DNA of 64,000 nucleotides from Bacteroidota bacterium (GTDB lineage Bacteria; Bacteroidota; Bacteroidia; Cytophagales; Cyclobacteriaceae): NCBI GenBank assembly GCA_016866385.1, contig VGMU01000007.1, positions 1 to 64,000 of the forward strand, read 5' to 3'. Shown piece by piece: positions 52,089 to 62,400 of this stretch (position 1 is its first letter; each line of letters starts with the position of its first letter). The notes under the pieces were generated by a model. It saw only the letters and a program-made list of their open reading frames with translations, ran no database searches and was not told where the DNA came from. The position numbers and the translations under genes were made by a program.

Positions 52089-54506
52089 TTGAAACCCTTC
52101 AAATATATACTTTTTATTCCTCTCCTGTGGTTCTGCTTGAGTTGCTCCTTGACTAGAAATTTGCAAGAAGGTCAATGGGTGGTCTATGAAAATGAAGTAA
52201 AAGGGGTCAATAAAGCTGATCTTGAGGACTTGCAAGGCCTAATCGAACAAGAACCCAACACCCGTTTCTTAGGTGGATCTTTGGGAGTAGGCATTTATGC
52301 ATTGGGAAATAGTTTTTTTGATAGCTCCAAAGTATCCCAAAAATACAATGAGGTCAGAAATAATCTTCAAGAAATACAAAGCCAAGTAGATTCGTTAGGA
52401 CCTAAAACCTCTCTTAAGCAAAAAGAAGAGAAATTGAAATCCAAGCTAGAGCTTCTTCAAAATACGCTAGAATTTGGTAATCGACTCATGAGAACAGGAA
52501 ATCCAGTAGTGGCGCTAGATTCCACATTGGTTGAAAAATCCTTTAAAAACATGAAAGGATACCTTGTTAATCATGGGTTTTTCGATGCTAAAGTCAGTTA
52601 TTCGGTAAAAACAAAAGATAAAAAAGCTTTCGTGAGCTACCTGATTGAGGAGAATCAGCCCTACCTTATAGATTCTATTTTGGTACGCACGGACAATGAA
52701 AAGATTCAGGCTCTCCTTACCTCACATGCTTCCACCTCCTTGCTTAAAAAGGGATCCATTTATAACCAAGATAATATTACTTCAGAACGCAATCGTTTAG
52801 AAGAATTGCTGAAAAACAACGGGTATTACATGTTTTCCAAGTCCTACATTTCTTACATCGCTTACCAGGACACCAGCAAGAAAACCATTCAGCTGGAGGA
52901 GATCATCCAAAAACCTACCTTCACAGAGGACCATGAGGTTTATACCCTTGAATCAATAAAATTTAGGATCAATCCCCCCTCAGATGAATTTGCAGATAGG
53001 CAGATTCAAACGGAGTTTCAAGGAATTGATTTCTCCTTTTACAGAGATCGGTATTCTGCAAAAATTCTAGCCTCTAGAATTCAACTTAAAAAAGGAAGTC
53101 CTTACAATAGAACCCAAGCATTGGAAACTCAGAGGCTGATCAACAATTTGGATTTATTCCGATTTGTAAACATTTCTTTTGATACCCTAGGCACCTCCTT
53201 GACAGCAAGTATTTTCACACAGCCCAATCAGAAGTACCAACTGACCAATCAGCTGGGGATGACCATCACAGAGCAACTTCCAGGTCCCTTCTTTAGCACT
53301 GCCTTGAGAAATCGTAATTTTTTCCGCGCAGGGGAGCTTCTTGAATTAAATTTCAGAGCTGGTTTAGAAGGAGTTGCTTCGGCAACAGGCCAAGGAGTAT
53401 ACCAAAGTAGCGAATTGAATACCTCGGTATCTGTCATTTTTCCAAGGTTTCTTATTCCCTTTTCTCCCCTTTCCCTACAACGTCTGGGGAGGTATAGCCC
53501 TACGACCAGACTACAGGTAGGCTATCTCAATACCAATCGTCCTGAATACAAACGGAATGCACTCAATGGTCAGCTAGGCTATACCTGGGCCACGCGAAAC
53601 AATAGGCAATCCTTCACCATCAATGCTGCTGATATCAGTTATATCCGAACTCCCTTCATCCAAGAAGAATTTTCAAGTATTCTTAAAAATTTACAGCAGG
53701 ATGGAAACAACCTAATTTGGTCATTTTTACCTTCTTTGATCAGTAGTTTCTCAGCTCAAACCTTAATTAATTTCAATCGATACGGAGATTTTTCTGCCAA
53801 AAAAGCTTCCCTACTTAGGATTTTTGGTGAAAGTGGAGGAAGTACACTCAATTTTGTAGACGTCAAAAGAAATGATGAACCAGGAATTGATTTTGCTAAT
53901 TTTCAATGGCTCAAAGGTCAAGTAGATTTCCGAAGATACTACCCCATACGAAACAAACAGACCTTGGCCTATAGGCTAAATTTTGGAATGGCTAGACCCT
54001 ACGGAGTCAGTGCGGGCATACTTCCTTATGAAAAATACTTCTTTGCAGGAGGAGGAACCAGTATTCGCGCCTGGCAGGCTAGACGTTTGGGGCCAGGAAG
54101 TTCAAAACCCATCACCGGACCAGGGGGAGATTATGATTATACCAACGAACAACCTGCGGAAATGATTCTTGAAAGCATGATGGAATACCGAAGAAAGTTA
54201 TTTAGCTACTTTGACATGGCCCTATTCTTAGATGCAGGAAATTCCTGGATGATAGGTAGAGACGATGCAAGACCTGGAGCAGATTTTAGGTACGACAGGT
54301 TTTACAAAGAAATAGCGGTTGGTACTGGAATTGGATTACGAATGGATTTCGATTTTTTGGTGATTCGACTTGATCTCGCCACAAAAGCCATTGATCCCTC
54401 TCAAGATGAAGGAAACAGATGGGTCTTGGACAACTTGAAATTTAATCAACCCTTTGGGGTTAGGGGACAAACCGTTTTTAATTTTGGAATAGGCTATCCT
54501 TTCTAA
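52089..54506 (+). CDS. BamA/TamA family outer membrane protein with lipoprotein signal (TamL-like)
   Basis: TTG start; FIPLLWFCLSCSLTRNLQEGQ lipobox; POTRA-like region; C-terminal barrel with KYFFAGGGTSIRAWQARRLGPGS and terminal FNFGIGYPF. Confidence 0.88.
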   Translation: MKPFKYILFIPLLWFCLSCSLTRNLQEGQWVVYENEVKGVNKADLEDLQGLIEQEPNTRFLGGSLGVGIYALGNSFFDSSKVSQKYNEVRNNLQEIQSQVDSLGPKTSLKQKEEKLKSKLELLQNTLEFGNRLMRTGNPVVALDSTLVEKSFKNMKGYLVNHGFFDAKVSYSVKTKDKKAFVSYLIEENQPYLIDSILVRTDNEKIQALLTSHASTSLLKKGSIYNQDNITSERNRLEELLKNNGYYMFSKSYISYIAYQDTSKKTIQLEEIIQKPTFTEDHEVYTLESIKFRINPPSDEFADRQIQTEFQGIDFSFYRDRYSAKILASRIQLKKGSPYNRTQALETQRLINNLDLFRFVNISFDTLGTSLTASIFTQPNQKYQLTNQLGMTITEQLPGPFFSTALRNRNFFRAGELLELNFRAGLEGVASATGQGVYQSSELNTSVSVIFPRFLIPFSPLSLQRLGRYSPTTRLQVGYLNTNRPEYKRNALNGQLGYTWATRNNRQSFTINAADISYIRTPFIQEEFSSILKNLQQDGNNLIWSFLPSLISSFSAQTLINFNRYGDFSAKKASLLRIFGESGGSTLNFVDVKRNDEPGIDFANFQWLKGQVDFRRYYPIRNKQTLAYRLNFGMARPYGVSAGILPYEKYFFAGGGTSIRAWQARRLGPGSSKPITGPGGDYDYTNEQPAEMILESMMEYRRKLFSYFDMALFLDAGNSWMIGRDDARPGADFRYDRFYKEIAVGTGIGLRMDFDFLVIRLDLATKAIDPSQDEGNRWVLDNLKFNQPFGVRGQTVFNFGIGYPF

Positions 54507-54517
54507 TCCAAACACCT

Positions 54518-55429
54518 ATGCAAAGAAAAACGAAAGAGGAAGTTGCTCTTCTGTATCAACAGATGCAAGATCATATCTGTGAGCAGCTGGAAAAGGCCGA
54601 CGGTAAGGGTAAATTCAAAGAAGATGTTTGGCAAAGGGCTGAAGGTGGAGGTGGAAAAACTAGAATTTTTGAGCAAGGAGCAATAATAGAAAAAGGGGGA
54701 GTTGCCTTCTCTGCCGTGCATGGGCCTACCCCAGAAAAAATTAAAGCTTCATTAGGAATAGAAGAGGCTGATTTCTTTGCTACAGGGGTTTCAGTGGTGA
54801 TTCATCCTTATAGCCCAATGGTTCCAATTATCCACATGAATATTCGATATTTTGAACTGGAAAATGGAGTTCACTGGTTTGGAGGAGGAATAGACCTTAC
54901 ACCGCACTACATCGTGGCAGAGGATGCTGCATATTTTCATCGCCAACTTAAATCCACTTGTGAAACTTTTGATCCTACGTATTATCCCCGGTTCAAAACC
55001 TGGGCAGATGACTATTTTTACCTCAAACACAGGGAAGAGACCCGTGGAATTGGTGGGATTTTTTTCGATAGATTGACATCGTCTTCCACCATGCAGTTTC
55101 AACAACTTCTTGATTTTAGCCTTTCTTTAGCCAAAATTTTTCCAGAGATCTATGCCTATTTTATGCACAAGAATTCTCCTCTTCCCTATGGGCCAAAACA
55201 CAAGGAGTGGCAAAACCTCAGAAGAGGTAGGTATGTAGAATTCAACCTAGTCTGGGATTCTGGAACAAAATTTGGATTGGATAGCCATGGGAGGACCGAA
55301 AGCATTCTCATGAGTATGCCTCCTCAAGCCGAGTGGACCTACGGGTACCAAGCAGAACCTGGAACACAGGAAGCATTTACCTTAGAACATTTGAAGAAAG
55401 GAATGGATTGGATTACCTTTCAGTCATGA
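54518..55429 (+). CDS. hemF: oxygen-dependent coproporphyrinogen oxidase
   Basis: WQRAEGGGGKTRIFEQGAIIEKGGVAFSAVHG, HMNIRYFELENGVHWFGGGIDLTPHY, GRYVEFNLVWDSGTKFGLDSHGRTESILMSMPP. Confidence 0.97.
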   Translation: MQRKTKEEVALLYQQMQDHICEQLEKADGKGKFKEDVWQRAEGGGGKTRIFEQGAIIEKGGVAFSAVHGPTPEKIKASLGIEEADFFATGVSVVIHPYSPMVPIIHMNIRYFELENGVHWFGGGIDLTPHYIVAEDAAYFHRQLKSTCETFDPTYYPRFKTWADDYFYLKHREETRGIGGIFFDRLTSSSTMQFQQLLDFSLSLAKIFPEIYAYFMHKNSPLPYGPKHKEWQNLRRGRYVEFNLVWDSGTKFGLDSHGRTESILMSMPPQAEWTYGYQAEPGTQEAFTLEHLKKGMDWITFQS

Positions 55430-55998
55430 TTGAATTGATAAAAGTATGGGACGAGGAATTTTTTCTTTGGATGAATTCCTTTCATGCACCCTGGCTCGAT
55501 CCTGTCATGTTTCAATTGACCAAGACCCTTACTTGGATTCCCTTGTATGCCTTTTTACTGTTTAAAATTTACCGTCACGATTCCAAAAATGTGCTTTGGG
55601 TAATAGGCGGTGTGGTCCTAACAATTTTGCTTTCCGATCAGATAACTTCAGGGATCATGAAGCCCTATTTTGAAAGGTTGCGACCTTGCCAGGATCCGCG
55701 ATGGGAGGGCTTGGTACATCTCTATGGGAGCTGTGGAGGTAAGTATGGATTTGTATCCTCACATGCCGCAAATACCTTTGGCTTAGCTACGTTTTTAACC
55801 TTAAGGATGAAGGGTCTTCGCCCTATCATGCTTTGCATTTATGCTTATGCCTTCTTAGTGAGCTATAGTCGTATCTATTTGGGGGTACATTACCCCATGG
55901 ACATTTTTGGCGGCGCCGTAATAGGGATACTGGCAGGATTTTTTTCTTGGTTTATAGTAGGAAAAGTCCAAAATAAGGGGAGTGTTCCTGCACAGTAG
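55426..55998 (+). CDS. phosphatase PAP2 family protein
   Basis: MKPYFERLRPCQDP, YGFVSSHAANTFGLATF, SYSRIYLGVHYPMDIFGGAVIG. Start 55426 overlaps the hemF stop. Confidence 0.92.
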   Translation: MIELIKVWDEEFFLWMNSFHAPWLDPVMFQLTKTLTWIPLYAFLLFKIYRHDSKNVLWVIGGVVLTILLSDQITSGIMKPYFERLRPCQDPRWEGLVHLYGSCGGKYGFVSSHAANTFGLATFLTLRMKGLRPIMLCIYAYAFLVSYSRIYLGVHYPMDIFGGAVIGILAGFFSWFIVGKVQNKGSVPAQ

Positions 55999-56022
55999 CA
56001 AATAATCTTTGCAATCTAAATT

Positions 56023-57120
56023 TTAGCGATTTTCTAAATCAACAGGCTCTTCCCAAGTGATCCCTTGTTGGTAATGCAAATGCCCTGAATGTACTAGGAG
56101 CGGGGAGTCCAGGTTGTTGTGAAACAATTTCCCAGTACCTAACCCTTGGGGAATCTCTAGAGGGAAAGTAGCTGCAAGTTGAGCAATGGCATTCAATCCA
56201 ATATTACTCTCCAGAGCAGAGGTCATCCACCATCCTATGCCTCGCTGTTCTGCTAGTTCAATCCATTTCTTGGTTTCCAAAATACCTCCCAAGAGGGTGG
56301 GTTTTAGGATGATAAATTGCGGCTGAATTTTATCCAAAAGAACTTCCTTCTCTGTAATTCCAATCAACTCCTCGTCCAAAGCTATAGGTATAGGGGTTTG
56401 TTTGCAAAGAAATCGCAACTCCTCCCAATTCCCCACTGGGATAGGTTGCTCAATGCTGTGCAAATTAAAGGGAGCTAGGCGATCAAGTTTATTTATTGCC
56501 TCAGCAGGGGAAAATGCCCCATTGGCATCCACACGTAGGGTGAGCTGTCGAGAGGAAGCGGTATCCCGGATATAGGATAGGAGATCCAACTCCGTGTCGA
56601 AGGAGATGGCCCCTATTTTCATCTTCAAACAGGAAAATCCATCTTCCAATTTCTGATCGATTTGCTGGCGCATAAACTCTCTATCTCCCATCCAGATCAA
56701 TCCATTGATAGGTATGGGTATTCCTTGATCAAAAAATGAATTTGGTAAAATTCTTTTGGCCCCAGCGTGGATAGCATCCAAAATTGCTGTTTCCAGTCCA
56801 AATCGTAAAGAAGGAAGTGTAAAAGGGACGATTTTTTGAACCACATAAAGTAAAGAATCTACTTGGGTGGGCCAATACTGGGACTGCGCGTGTTGCAGTA
56901 CTTCCTGCAGTAGCTTTTCAAAGTCTGGTCCAAAATCAGGGCTTAATCCAGGCAAGGGGGAAGCTTCTCCCCAGCCCATCGTAGTAGATTCCCCAAGCAA
57001 CTGCGCCTTAATCCAATAAACATCCCTAAAGGTCATTACTCCCCTTGAAGTGCTTGCCTCAAAACGAAAATTTAGCTTTCGCTTGACATAGGAAAAATTG
57101 ATTTTTACCGCATCCGACAT
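56023..57120 (-). CDS. menC: o-succinylbenzoate synthase-like enolase-superfamily enzyme
   Basis: GWGEASPLPGLS, CLKMKIG, LRVDANGAFSPAEA, SIEQPIP, LDEELIG, IILKPTLLGG. Confidence 0.85.
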   Translation of the reverse strand: MSDAVKINFSYVKRKLNFRFEASTSRGVMTFRDVYWIKAQLLGESTTMGWGEASPLPGLSPDFGPDFEKLLQEVLQHAQSQYWPTQVDSLLYVVQKIVPFTLPSLRFGLETAILDAIHAGAKRILPNSFFDQGIPIPINGLIWMGDREFMRQQIDQKLEDGFSCLKMKIGAISFDTELDLLSYIRDTASSRQLTLRVDANGAFSPAEAINKLDRLAPFNLHSIEQPIPVGNWEELRFLCKQTPIPIALDEELIGITEKEVLLDKIQPQFIILKPTLLGGILETKKWIELAEQRGIGWWMTSALESNIGLNAIAQLAATFPLEIPQGLGTGKLFHNNLDSPLLVHSGHLHYQQGITWEEPVDLENR

Positions 57121-57155
57121 AGGGAGTTAACAACTACAAGATGGAAAGGGTTAGC

Positions 57156-57163
57156 TATATTTG
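57156..57163 (+). promoter_or_regulatory. candidate Bacteroidota -7 box for queA
   Basis: TATATTTG, 21 bp before the queA ATG. Confidence 0.4.
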
Positions 57164-57183
57164 CGAGTGAAATAGCGTTTTTC

Positions 57184-58392
57184 ATGAAAATCCCTAAGAT
57201 TGATCTAAAAGATTACGAATATACATTGCCTGAAGAGCGAATCGCTAAATTTCCATTAGAAAAAAGGGATTCCTCTCAACTTTTAGAATATAAAAAAGGT
57301 AAAATCAAGCATCACCATTTTTTTAATCTTTCCGAGCTCCTCCATGAGGATACCTTGTTGGTCTACAACAACACCAAGGTCATTCCTGCTCGATTGATCT
57401 TTCAGCGAAATACTGGAGCTAGAATTGAGGTTTTTTTGCTGCAACCTTATACTCCCTCTAAGGTAATTTCAGAAATTATGCTTACCAAAAAAGCGGTAAC
57501 CTGGGAAACCCTGGTTGGAAATGCTAAAAAATGGAAAGAAGGAGAAATTCTTCAGGGCGAATTAGAAATACAAGGTAAAAAAGTGGTGTTGACTGCCAAG
57601 CTTATCGATCCTTTGCGAAAATTGGTTGAGTTTTCTTGGGGGGAAGCAGAAATTCCCTTTGTAGACGTGGTGGAAGCCTGCGGCGAAACTCCCCTTCCTC
57701 CCTACCTCAATAGGAAACCCATTCAGGAAGATAAATCACGCTACCAGACTGTTTATTCCAAAAAAGAAGGCGCAGTAGCTGCGCCCACCGCAGGTCTTCA
57801 TTTTACTGAGGAAATATTTGCGCGTCTACGAGAAAAAGGCATTCAAGAAGCTGAAGTTACCCTCCATGTCAGTGCAGGCACATTTCAGCCCATTAAAGTT
57901 GCGGAAGTTCAGGATCACCCCATGCACAGTGAGCAACTGGACATTAGGATAGAAACGGTAGATAAATTAGCCAAGCATACCGGTAAAATTGTGGCCGTAG
58001 GAACAACTTCGGTAAGAACTTTGGAAAGCCTGTATTGGTATGGGGTAAAATTAATCGAAGAGGGGGAGAAATCTTTCACAATTGAAAAACTTGCCCCTTA
58101 TCGTAAGCGAAGCTACCTGCCTAGCCGAAAAGAAGCCTTAGATGCAGTAAAACACGAGATGGAACGGGTATCTTTAAGTTCTATTTTGGGTACTACTGAA
58201 ATCTTTTTGATCCCAGGCTATGAATTCCAAATGGTAGATGCACTGATTACCAATTTTCATCAACCTGGCTCTACCCTAATTTTATTGATAGCTTCCATTT
58301 TAGGGCAAGATTGGAAAAAAGTTTACGAAGAAGCCCTAGAAAAAGAGTATAGATTTTTAAGCTACGGAGATAGTAGTTTACTTTGGGTTTAA
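57184..58392 (+). CDS. queA: S-adenosylmethionine:tRNA ribosyltransferase-isomerase
   Basis: YTLPEERIAKFPLEKRDSSQLL, LVYNNTKVIPARL, GAVAAPTAGLHFTEEIFARL, LITNFHQPGSTLILLIAS. Confidence 0.95.
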   Translation: MKIPKIDLKDYEYTLPEERIAKFPLEKRDSSQLLEYKKGKIKHHHFFNLSELLHEDTLLVYNNTKVIPARLIFQRNTGARIEVFLLQPYTPSKVISEIMLTKKAVTWETLVGNAKKWKEGEILQGELEIQGKKVVLTAKLIDPLRKLVEFSWGEAEIPFVDVVEACGETPLPPYLNRKPIQEDKSRYQTVYSKKEGAVAAPTAGLHFTEEIFARLREKGIQEAEVTLHVSAGTFQPIKVAEVQDHPMHSEQLDIRIETVDKLAKHTGKIVAVGTTSVRTLESLYWYGVKLIEEGEKSFTIEKLAPYRKRSYLPSRKEALDAVKHEMERVSLSSILGTTEIFLIPGYEFQMVDALITNFHQPGSTLILLIASILGQDWKKVYEEALEKEYRFLSYGDSSLLWV

Positions 58393-58802
58393 TCGGTCAA
58401 ACTCCCAATTTTTTTAATTCCACCTATCAATTGGTGGTAAAAAGTCCTACCCACTGGCACTAGGTCTTCGGCCACCTTTACTTCTTTGGTAGTAATAGAA
58501 ACAATCTCGGAAACTTGAACAATATAGCTTTTATGAATTCGCATAAATTGATGGGTAGGCAATACGGATTCGAATTCTTTAAGGATATTTCTTACTGAAA
58601 AAACGCTCTTTTTAGTAATCAAGGTCGTATAATTGCCATCTCCCTTCAACCAAAGTATGTCTTCAAATCTTACTTTGACCAAGCTACCCTCGTGGCGGAC
58701 AAAAATGGCGTCTTTTACCAATAATTTCGTATCTGATAAATAACCTTTCCTCTCACCATTACTTTTCCCATTCTTCTTGATTACTTCGAGTAGCTCTTTC
58801 AT
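58389..58802 (-). CDS. stand-alone LytTR DNA-binding domain protein
   Basis: VRFEDILWLKGDGNYTTLITKKSVFSVRNILKEFESVLPTHQFMRIHKSYIVQVSEI; no receiver domain. Confidence 0.9.
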   Translation of the reverse strand: MKELLEVIKKNGKSNGERKGYLSDTKLLVKDAIFVRHEGSLVKVRFEDILWLKGDGNYTTLITKKSVFSVRNILKEFESVLPTHQFMRIHKSYIVQVSEIVSITTKEVKVAEDLVPVGRTFYHQLIGGIKKIGSLTD

Positions 58803-58803
58803 A

Positions 58804-58820
58804 GTAACGTATATTGTTAC
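58804..58820. promoter_or_regulatory. palindrome GTAAC-N7-GTTAC directly upstream of the lytTR start codon
   Basis: GTAAC (58804-58808) and GTTAC (58816-58820) adjacent to the start codon at 58802. Confidence 0.4.
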
Positions 58821-58938
58821 CTAACTCATTGAGTCCTAATAATGTTTGAAAAAATAAAGACACATTTATTTTATTTATGCATCCATGAGGTAAAGCTTAC
58901 TTCGGAGGGCGGAGATGCAGTTTTATAGGGAAGAAAAA

Positions 58939-60585
58939 TTACTCTCTCATGGATTTGTAAGCATTGATTAGACCATTAGTAGATCCATCATGAGTAGTTA
59001 CTTTTTCCTCTCCTAGGAGCTCTGGCAGTATACCATTGGCCAAAACCTTTCCCAACTCCACACCCCATTGGTCAAAGCTGCAAATATTCCAAATAAATCC
59101 TTGTACCGCTATTTTATGTTCGTACATGGCTATCAATTGGCCCAAGGTGTACGGGGTGATTTTTTTTAGTAAAATGGAATTGGTGGGTCTATTTCCTTCA
59201 AAAACGCGGTGGGGGGCTATTTTTTGGATTTCTTCTTCAGATTTGCCTGCCTTTCGCATCTCTTGTTCTATTTCGGCCAAGGGCTTTCCTTTCATCAACG
59301 CTTCGGTTTGAGCAAAAAAGTTAGAAAGCAACTTTTTGTGGTGGTCTCCCAGAGGATTATGAGAATTTGCGGGCGCAATAAAATCGCAAGGAATAAGGTG
59401 CGTACCCTGATGAATCAATTGATAAAAAGCATGCTGACCATTGGTGCCTGGCTCTCCCCAAATGATAGGTCCTGTGGAATAAGTGACTTTTTTTCCATCT
59501 CTTCCCACATATTTGCCATTACTTTCCATATTGCCTTGCTGGAAATAGGCTGCAAATCGATGTAAATACTGATCGTAGGGTAAAATAGCTTCAGAACAGG
59601 CCCCTAGAAAATTGGTATTCCAAATTCCTATTAAAGCCAAAATCACTGGAATATTTTTTTCAAAAGGAGCATTCTTAAAATGCAAATCCATGGCATGTGC
59701 ACCCGAAAGCAACTCCTCAAAACGTTGAAACCCTATGCAGCAGGCTATGGGCAAGCCTATAGCAGACCATAAGGAATACCTACCTCCCACCCAATCCCAA
59801 AAGGCAAACATGTTTTGGATATCTATTCCAAATTCGCCAACAGCCTTAGCATTGGTAGAAAGTGCCACAAAATGCTTGGCAATAGCAGATTCTTCTTTTG
59901 CATGGCTCAAAAACCAAGACCTTGCGGAATGCGCATTGCTCATGGTCTCTTGGGTAGTGAAAGTCTTGGAGGCAATGAAAAAGAGGGTCGTTTCTGGATT
60001 TAATTTTTTCAGCGTTTCAGAAATATGCGTTCCATCTACATTAGAAACAAAAAATATCTCTAGGTCAGGATGTTGGTAATGCTTTAAAGCCTCCGTCACC
60101 ATCACCGGACCCAAATCTGATCCTCCGATTCCAATATTTACCAAGGAGGTGATTTTTTTGCCACTATATCCCCGCCAGGTTCCTCCATAAATTTTATCAG
60201 AGAAATTCTTCATCTGAGTCAGCACCCGATTTATTTCTGGCATCACATCCTTCCCTTCTACCAAGACAGCCTGATTGGAGCGATTGCGCAAAGCTGTATG
60301 CAAAACGGCACGGTTTTCCGTTTGATTAATTGCTTGCCCTGTAAACATACTCTCAATGGCTTCTGCAAGCTCTGTTTGCTCAGCTAAGGCTAGAAGACTT
60401 GAAAAAATTTCTTCAGTTATTCTATTTTTAGAAAAGTCAACTAGGATATCCTCCCATAGAATGCTGTACTTTTCAAACCTGCCGGCTTTATCAAAAAGTT
60501 GGGTAAGGGGAATATTCCCTTGGGTTTTAGATAAATTGGAAAGAGAAGTCCAGGCTGCAGTAGAGGTTGGATTAATAGATTTCAT
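58939..60585 (-). CDS. pgi: glucose-6-phosphate isomerase
   Basis: [87 protein letters not shown]. Confidence 0.98.
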   Translation of the reverse strand: MKSINPTSTAAWTSLSNLSKTQGNIPLTQLFDKAGRFEKYSILWEDILVDFSKNRITEEIFSSLLALAEQTELAEAIESMFTGQAINQTENRAVLHTALRNRSNQAVLVEGKDVMPEINRVLTQMKNFSDKIYGGTWRGYSGKKITSLVNIGIGGSDLGPVMVTEALKHYQHPDLEIFFVSNVDGTHISETLKKLNPETTLFFIASKTFTTQETMSNAHSARSWFLSHAKEESAIAKHFVALSTNAKAVGEFGIDIQNMFAFWDWVGGRYSLWSAIGLPIACCIGFQRFEELLSGAHAMDLHFKNAPFEKNIPVILALIGIWNTNFLGACSEAILPYDQYLHRFAAYFQQGNMESNGKYVGRDGKKVTYSTGPIIWGEPGTNGQHAFYQLIHQGTHLIPCDFIAPANSHNPLGDHHKKLLSNFFAQTEALMKGKPLAEIEQEMRKAGKSEEEIQKIAPHRVFEGNRPTNSILLKKITPYTLGQLIAMYEHKIAVQGFIWNICSFDQWGVELGKVLANGILPELLGEEKVTTHDGSTNGLINAYKSMRE

Positions 60586-60674
60586 ACGTAGGTACTGGAG
60601 TGATACTTAAATGAGATTTGTGCGAAGAAAAACTTGGAAAAACTGAATTTTAAACAAGGAGCCTTGAATTACAT

Positions 60675-61643
60675 TTAATTTCCACTCGCCTTTGCTTTTC
60701 GCTTAAAACCCTTGTTGAATGGCCAAGTATATTCTAATGCTTCCATGCCTTTGCTTAGGTGAAAGGTCGCTGAATCCGTTTGTTCAAGGGTGTTTTTCAA
60801 AGATTTAGCAAACTCAGGGTCATTCAATAGTAGCCCTAGGGAATTATCTGTAGTATTGAGTTTTTTGGAAATCTCAGCCAGCTGCTTGGTAAGTGCTTCC
60901 GTAGATTCACTGGTAGTACGCAAGTGATCCAAGGTGGCTCTAAGATCAGAAACCATGGAAGTATCGGTGACCAAGTCATTAATCAAGGTACCCTTCTTGT
61001 TTAATTTCACAGAAAAAGCAGAGAGATCTGCGATCATTTTATTGCTATTGGCAGAAGCACGGTTGAGGTTGACCAAAATGGTTCTAAAATTTTCGGCTAA
61101 CAAAGAATCGGTCAATACAGCCCCGATGATCCCTTCTCCAGCTGCCATTTTTGAGGTCAATACTTTTAAATCATTGGTGATGTCTACCAAGTTCTTATTG
61201 TTTTCCTGTAGTGTTTCCATCATTTTGTCCGTATCCAAAGGCATAATGGCTTCCAATTTATCTCCCTCTTCTACAGCTGGAAAATCGGTGGTGCCTCCAT
61301 AGATGACTATGATTTTATTCCCAATCAGGCCGTCTGAACTGATGGTAGCTTTGGAGTTTTTGCGGATAAATTCTGCCACAGACTCTTCCACACTCAATTC
61401 GACTTCCACCTGGGAGTCTCCAAAAAAATTGATTTTTCTCACGGTGCCTATCTTTACTCCAGAAAACCAAATGTTGTTTCCTGTCTGCAAGCCTCCTACG
61501 TCATCAAACACAGCAGTTAAATGAACTGCCTTTACAAATTTTTTCTGCTGCCCTCCTAAGGTGAGTATACCTACCACCAAAATGGCGATACCTATCAATA
61601 CAAATAGGCCTACCCAAACGGCACGTTTATTTTCTTTTATCAT
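60675..61643 (-). CDS. MlaD family protein (MCE domain), ABC-type lipid transport substrate-binding subunit
   Basis: KRAVWVGLFVLIGIAILVVGILTLGG; HLTAVFDDVGGLQTGNNIWFSGVKIGTVRKI. Confidence 0.93.
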   Translation of the reverse strand: MIKENKRAVWVGLFVLIGIAILVVGILTLGGQQKKFVKAVHLTAVFDDVGGLQTGNNIWFSGVKIGTVRKINFFGDSQVEVELSVEESVAEFIRKNSKATISSDGLIGNKIIVIYGGTTDFPAVEEGDKLEAIMPLDTDKMMETLQENNKNLVDITNDLKVLTSKMAAGEGIIGAVLTDSLLAENFRTILVNLNRASANSNKMIADLSAFSVKLNKKGTLINDLVTDTSMVSDLRATLDHLRTTSESTEALTKQLAEISKKLNTTDNSLGLLLNDPEFAKSLKNTLEQTDSATFHLSKGMEALEYTWPFNKGFKRKAKASGN

Positions 61644-62398
61644 GAGTAAATAAAATTATAATCATAGAATGATTTGATTCTTTGGTCTTCTGCATGAGGA
61701 AATACCTCTTCAAAGGTGCCAAAAGCCCTAAATTGACCATCCAAGAGCACGGCCATTCTGTCCCCCGTTTGCTTGGCACAGGCCAAATCGTGGGTAATCA
61801 CTATGGAAGTAGTTTTATACCGCTCCCTAACTTCTTGAATGAGATTGTTGATATCTACGCAAGTGATGGGGTCCAATCCTGCAGTGGGCTCATCGTAGAG
61901 CATGATCTCCGGATTAAGTACCAAGGTCCTTGCTACTCCAATTCTCTTTTTTTGACCTCCAGAAAGTTCCGAAGGCATTTGATTGATGGTATGAGGCAAT
62001 CCCACCGCTTCTAGCAACTCCTCAATACGCATGGAAATTTCCTTTTTACTCAAATTTTTAATATTTCTAACCAAGGGAAACTCCATGTTTTCTCTCACGG
62101 TCATGGAATCATACAAAGCAGAATTTTGGAAGGAAAAGCCAATCTTTAACCTCAACTTATTTAAATCCTTTAAGGAAAGGGTGGAAACTTCTTGTCCAAA
62201 CACCTCGATGCTCCCGCTATCTTGCCGCAAGAGTCCGACCATAATTTTGATCAATACAGATTTACCTGTTCCCGATCTCCCCAATACCACCAAGTTTTCT
62301 TCCCTATGCAAATCCATATCCACACCCTTGAGTACATCCAAGTCTCCAAAGGATTTGTATAGATTTCTTACTACCACAACTTTTTCTCGCTTATCCAT
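61640..62398 (-). CDS. ABC transporter ATP-binding protein (MlaF-like)
   Basis: VLGRSGTGKSVLIKIMVGLL, PSELSGGQKKRIGVARTLVLNPEIMLYDEPTAGLDPIT. Confidence 0.95.
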   Translation of the reverse strand: MDKREKVVVVRNLYKSFGDLDVLKGVDMDLHREENLVVLGRSGTGKSVLIKIMVGLLRQDSGSIEVFGQEVSTLSLKDLNKLRLKIGFSFQNSALYDSMTVRENMEFPLVRNIKNLSKKEISMRIEELLEAVGLPHTINQMPSELSGGQKKRIGVARTLVLNPEIMLYDEPTAGLDPITCVDINNLIQEVRERYKTTSIVITHDLACAKQTGDRMAVLLDGQFRAFGTFEEVFPHAEDQRIKSFYDYNFIYS

Positions 62399-62400
62399 GG

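Noticed and set aside
54791-55105. 104-aa antisense ORF inside hemF
   Set aside because: Opposite highly conserved HemF motifs; no independent coding evidence.
56023-57120. Considered this enolase-superfamily enzyme as the missing L-fuconate dehydratase
   Set aside because: Motifs and length fit o-succinylbenzoate synthase, and it is about 36 kb away among unrelated genes.
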